Part shown: positions 62,596-64,000 of the stretch, piece after piece
Layout of the letters: each line of letters opens with the position of its first letter
Position numbering within the stretch: position 1 is the stretch's first letter
Source: Stieleria maiorica
GTDB lineage: Bacteria; Planctomycetota; Planctomycetia; Pirellulales; Pirellulaceae
Direction: 5' to 3'
Assembly (NCBI RefSeq): GCF_008035925.1
Contig: NZ_CP036264.1
Span: 209,774 to 273,773, forward strand
DNA: 64,000 bases
The notes under the pieces: generated by a model
What the model saw: the letters and a program-made list of their open reading frames with translations, nothing else
The model's database searches: none
What the model was told of the DNA's origin: nothing
Position numbers and translations under genes: made by a program

Positions 62596-64000
62596 ATGAT
62601 GCTGAACGATCAAATCAATTTTCCGCCTCGCCCCGCCGGCATACGCTCCCTCACCCTGTGGGTGGCCACCTGCGTGGTTCTGGCCGGGCTAATCCCCACA
62701 ACTGTCATGGCCGCACCGATCGGATTGATGGAACGTTTCGCCCTGGCCGAGGACCGCGAGGCGATTCTGGCCGAGTTGATTCCTGGCAGCGACGACTACT
62801 TCTTCTATCACTGTTTGCACTACCAAAACACCTCCCAGCTGGATCGTGCCGAGGTGATGTTGAACCAGTGGTTGGCCAGTCGCAAGGGCGCGATGACGGC
62901 GTTGATGCATTCGATGACCGACCGTCAACGGTTGTTGACGTACGATCAAACGCCCCAGCAAACCATCGATTACTTCGTCAAACGTCTGGGCATCCAACTC
63001 TATCACGCCCCGCCGGCGAAAAAGGGCAGCCGCCGCTACCCCAGCGAGTTGGCCGACAACTTTATCGATTCACCGCAGTTGGTCAAAGATTCACTTCGCG
63101 ATAACGTCCCGCTGTCTCCAATCGGCATGCAGATCGCCGCGGACTGGTATCTGGCCGGCAACGCAAACCAGACCCAGGTGTCGCTGCATGATTTCTTGAA
63201 ACGTGTCGACGGATCGTACCTGAAGGGGCTGGACCAGCTGGTGATCGCGGAGTTGAAGTCTCGCTCAGAACGTGATCAACGCTTCGGCGATCTCTCGGCC
63301 CACCGATTCCTCACCCAAGGTGAACTGGACAACGTCGGGCGATCCGTCCCCTCGGTCGCCGACGACAACGCCTTCGTCCATGCCAAGCTACGGATGTTGC
63401 GACCGGATGCCGACGTCGATATCAGCCAGCAACCCGACCAACGGCGCGATTACCTGGTCCGGTTGGAATCCTACGTGCAAACGCTTCCCGCTTCCTACAA
63501 CTCGCTCAAGGCATCGGCCGCCTATCGACTTCTGGAATCCAATCTGTCGGCCGGCGTTTGGGACGCCGAACTGTTTCAGCGTTACCTGCAACTGCCGCGT
63601 CAAAGTCCGTTGATCAGCCCCTTGCTCGCCCGGGCCGGGTCACGTGCCAACCTGAACGAGGACTTTTCCCAGATCGCGATCCTGCCGCCGATCGGCAGCG
63701 AGCAACTGTTGGTCGAAACCTACCTGGAACATTTTCTGCGTGACGCGAAAGACACTCGGGCGTACGAACGCTACCTGCAACCCGATTTTCTGCGGCGTGT
63801 GTTTGCCCGCACGAAACTGATGGCCGGCGTGGCCAACCCTCAGCCTTTTTATGACATGCTTTCGGCCGGCGAACGTCGGGAACTGCGAGACAAGATCCAG
63901 CTCAGCTTCGCACCGACCAATCCAATCCATTACGACTCGCGACAGCCGACCGAGTTGATCGTCGATGTCAAAAACATCGACAAACTGGTCGTCCGCGTCT
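62596..64000 (+). CDS. Very large secreted protein, N-terminal part (3' end outside window)
   Basis: The frame is open from ATG-ATG at 62596/62599 to the window end (468 codons seen). The signal peptide is RSLTLWVATCVVLAGLIPTTVMA. The next about 440 residues are helical (PIGLMERFALAEDREAILAELIPGSDDYFFYHCLHYQNTSQ, LRDKIQLSFAP). At the edge the sequence reads NPIHYDSRQPTELIVDVKNIDKLVVRV. That ending resembles the start of a macroglobulin-like/MG2 beta domain in large planctomycete exoproteins; this is a recollection-based inference. No catalytic motif lies in the visible part. The start pair has no strong ribosome-binding site. Confidence 0.8.
   Translation, partial: MMLNDQINFPPRPAGIRSLTLWVATCVVLAGLIPTTVMAAPIGLMERFALAEDREAILAELIPGSDDYFFYHCLHYQNTSQLDRAEVMLNQWLASRKGAMTALMHSMTDRQRLLTYDQTPQQTIDYFVKRLGIQLYHAPPAKKGSRRYPSELADNFIDSPQLVKDSLRDNVPLSPIGMQIAADWYLAGNANQTQVSLHDFLKRVDGSYLKGLDQLVIAELKSRSERDQRFGDLSAHRFLTQGELDNVGRSVPSVADDNAFVHAKLRMLRPDADVDISQQPDQRRDYLVRLESYVQTLPASYNSLKASAAYRLLESNLSAGVWDAELFQRYLQLPRQSPLISPLLARAGSRANLNEDFSQIAILPPIGSEQLLVETYLEHFLRDAKDTRAYERYLQPDFLRRVFARTKLMAGVANPQPFYDMLSAGERRELRDKIQLSFAPTNPIHYDSRQPTELIVDVKNIDKLVVRV

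Overview
The window reads as chromosomal DNA of a planctomycete, most likely family Pirellulaceae (Rhodopirellula/Stieleria-like). The signs are two divergent DUF1592/DUF1552 gene pairs, a DUF1559 pseudopilin, giant exported proteins with a planctomycete dockerin-like C-terminus and a FE-LE-RRLLA type N-terminus, BON and EF-hand exoproteins, a high G+C content, many TTG/GTG starts, and a tRNA without an encoded CCA end. There is no phage, IS element, CRISPR array or rRNA. The first and last genes are cut by the window edges.

Layout. 0-6.4 kb: 3' part of a giant beta-helix/LamG/cadherin/dockerin exoprotein. 6.5-11.5 kb (minus): mutL, a Ser/Thr kinase and asnB, closely spaced. 11.8-14.4 kb: SIMPL protein, EF-hand protein, small membrane protein. 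14.5-21.9 kb: two head-to-head DUF1592+DUF1552 pairs; the minus-strand DUF1592 gene has lost its N-terminal cytochrome part, and a 50-codon internally deleted relic of a patatin gene lies between the pairs. 22.0-28.8 kb: a 1791-aa HExxHxxGxxH metallopeptidase with a triplicated module, and the intact patatin-like lipase. 29.2-34.1 kb: a metallophosphoesterase divergent from a DRB0094-type RNA ligase, followed by unknown genes and zinc-ribbon/membrane proteins. 34.4 kb: tRNA with anticodon CAU. 34.5-37.6 kb: two HEAT-like proteins. 37.8-40.3 kb: two translationally coupled trans-sulfuration PLP enzymes. 40.5-47.7 kb: esterase, ribBA-tyrA, HAD hydrolase, MFS transporter, amt. 48-52.5 kb: possible Cys-rich micro-ORF with terminator, a 666-aa unknown protein, a DUF1559 pseudopilin with small partner, and divergent mntR with two 18-bp dyads between. 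52.6-64 kb: acuI-like reductase, PRC-barrel protein, zinc microprotein, BON protein, LptD-like barrel, cutA, ferritin-like protein, and the start of a very large secreted protein.

How genes work together. Supported units are: mutL-kinase-asnB; the DUF1592-DUF1552 pairs (secreted haem/Tat pairs); the PLP pair (methionine/cysteine metabolism); ribBA-tyrA (1-nt gap); DUF1559 plus its small partner (1-nt overlap), possibly under MntR control; and metallophosphoesterase/RNA ligase as a possible RNA end-healing and sealing pair. Several families of short palindromic or tandem intergenic repeats recur through the window (11.7, 29.1, 30.2-30.4, 40.3, 44.8, 50.3, 53.6, 56.8-57.1, 60.7, 61.2-61.5 and 62.2-62.4 kb). 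Most large open frames opposite genes are G+C-driven shadows and are left out. Functions are assigned from motifs by eye; no database search was run.
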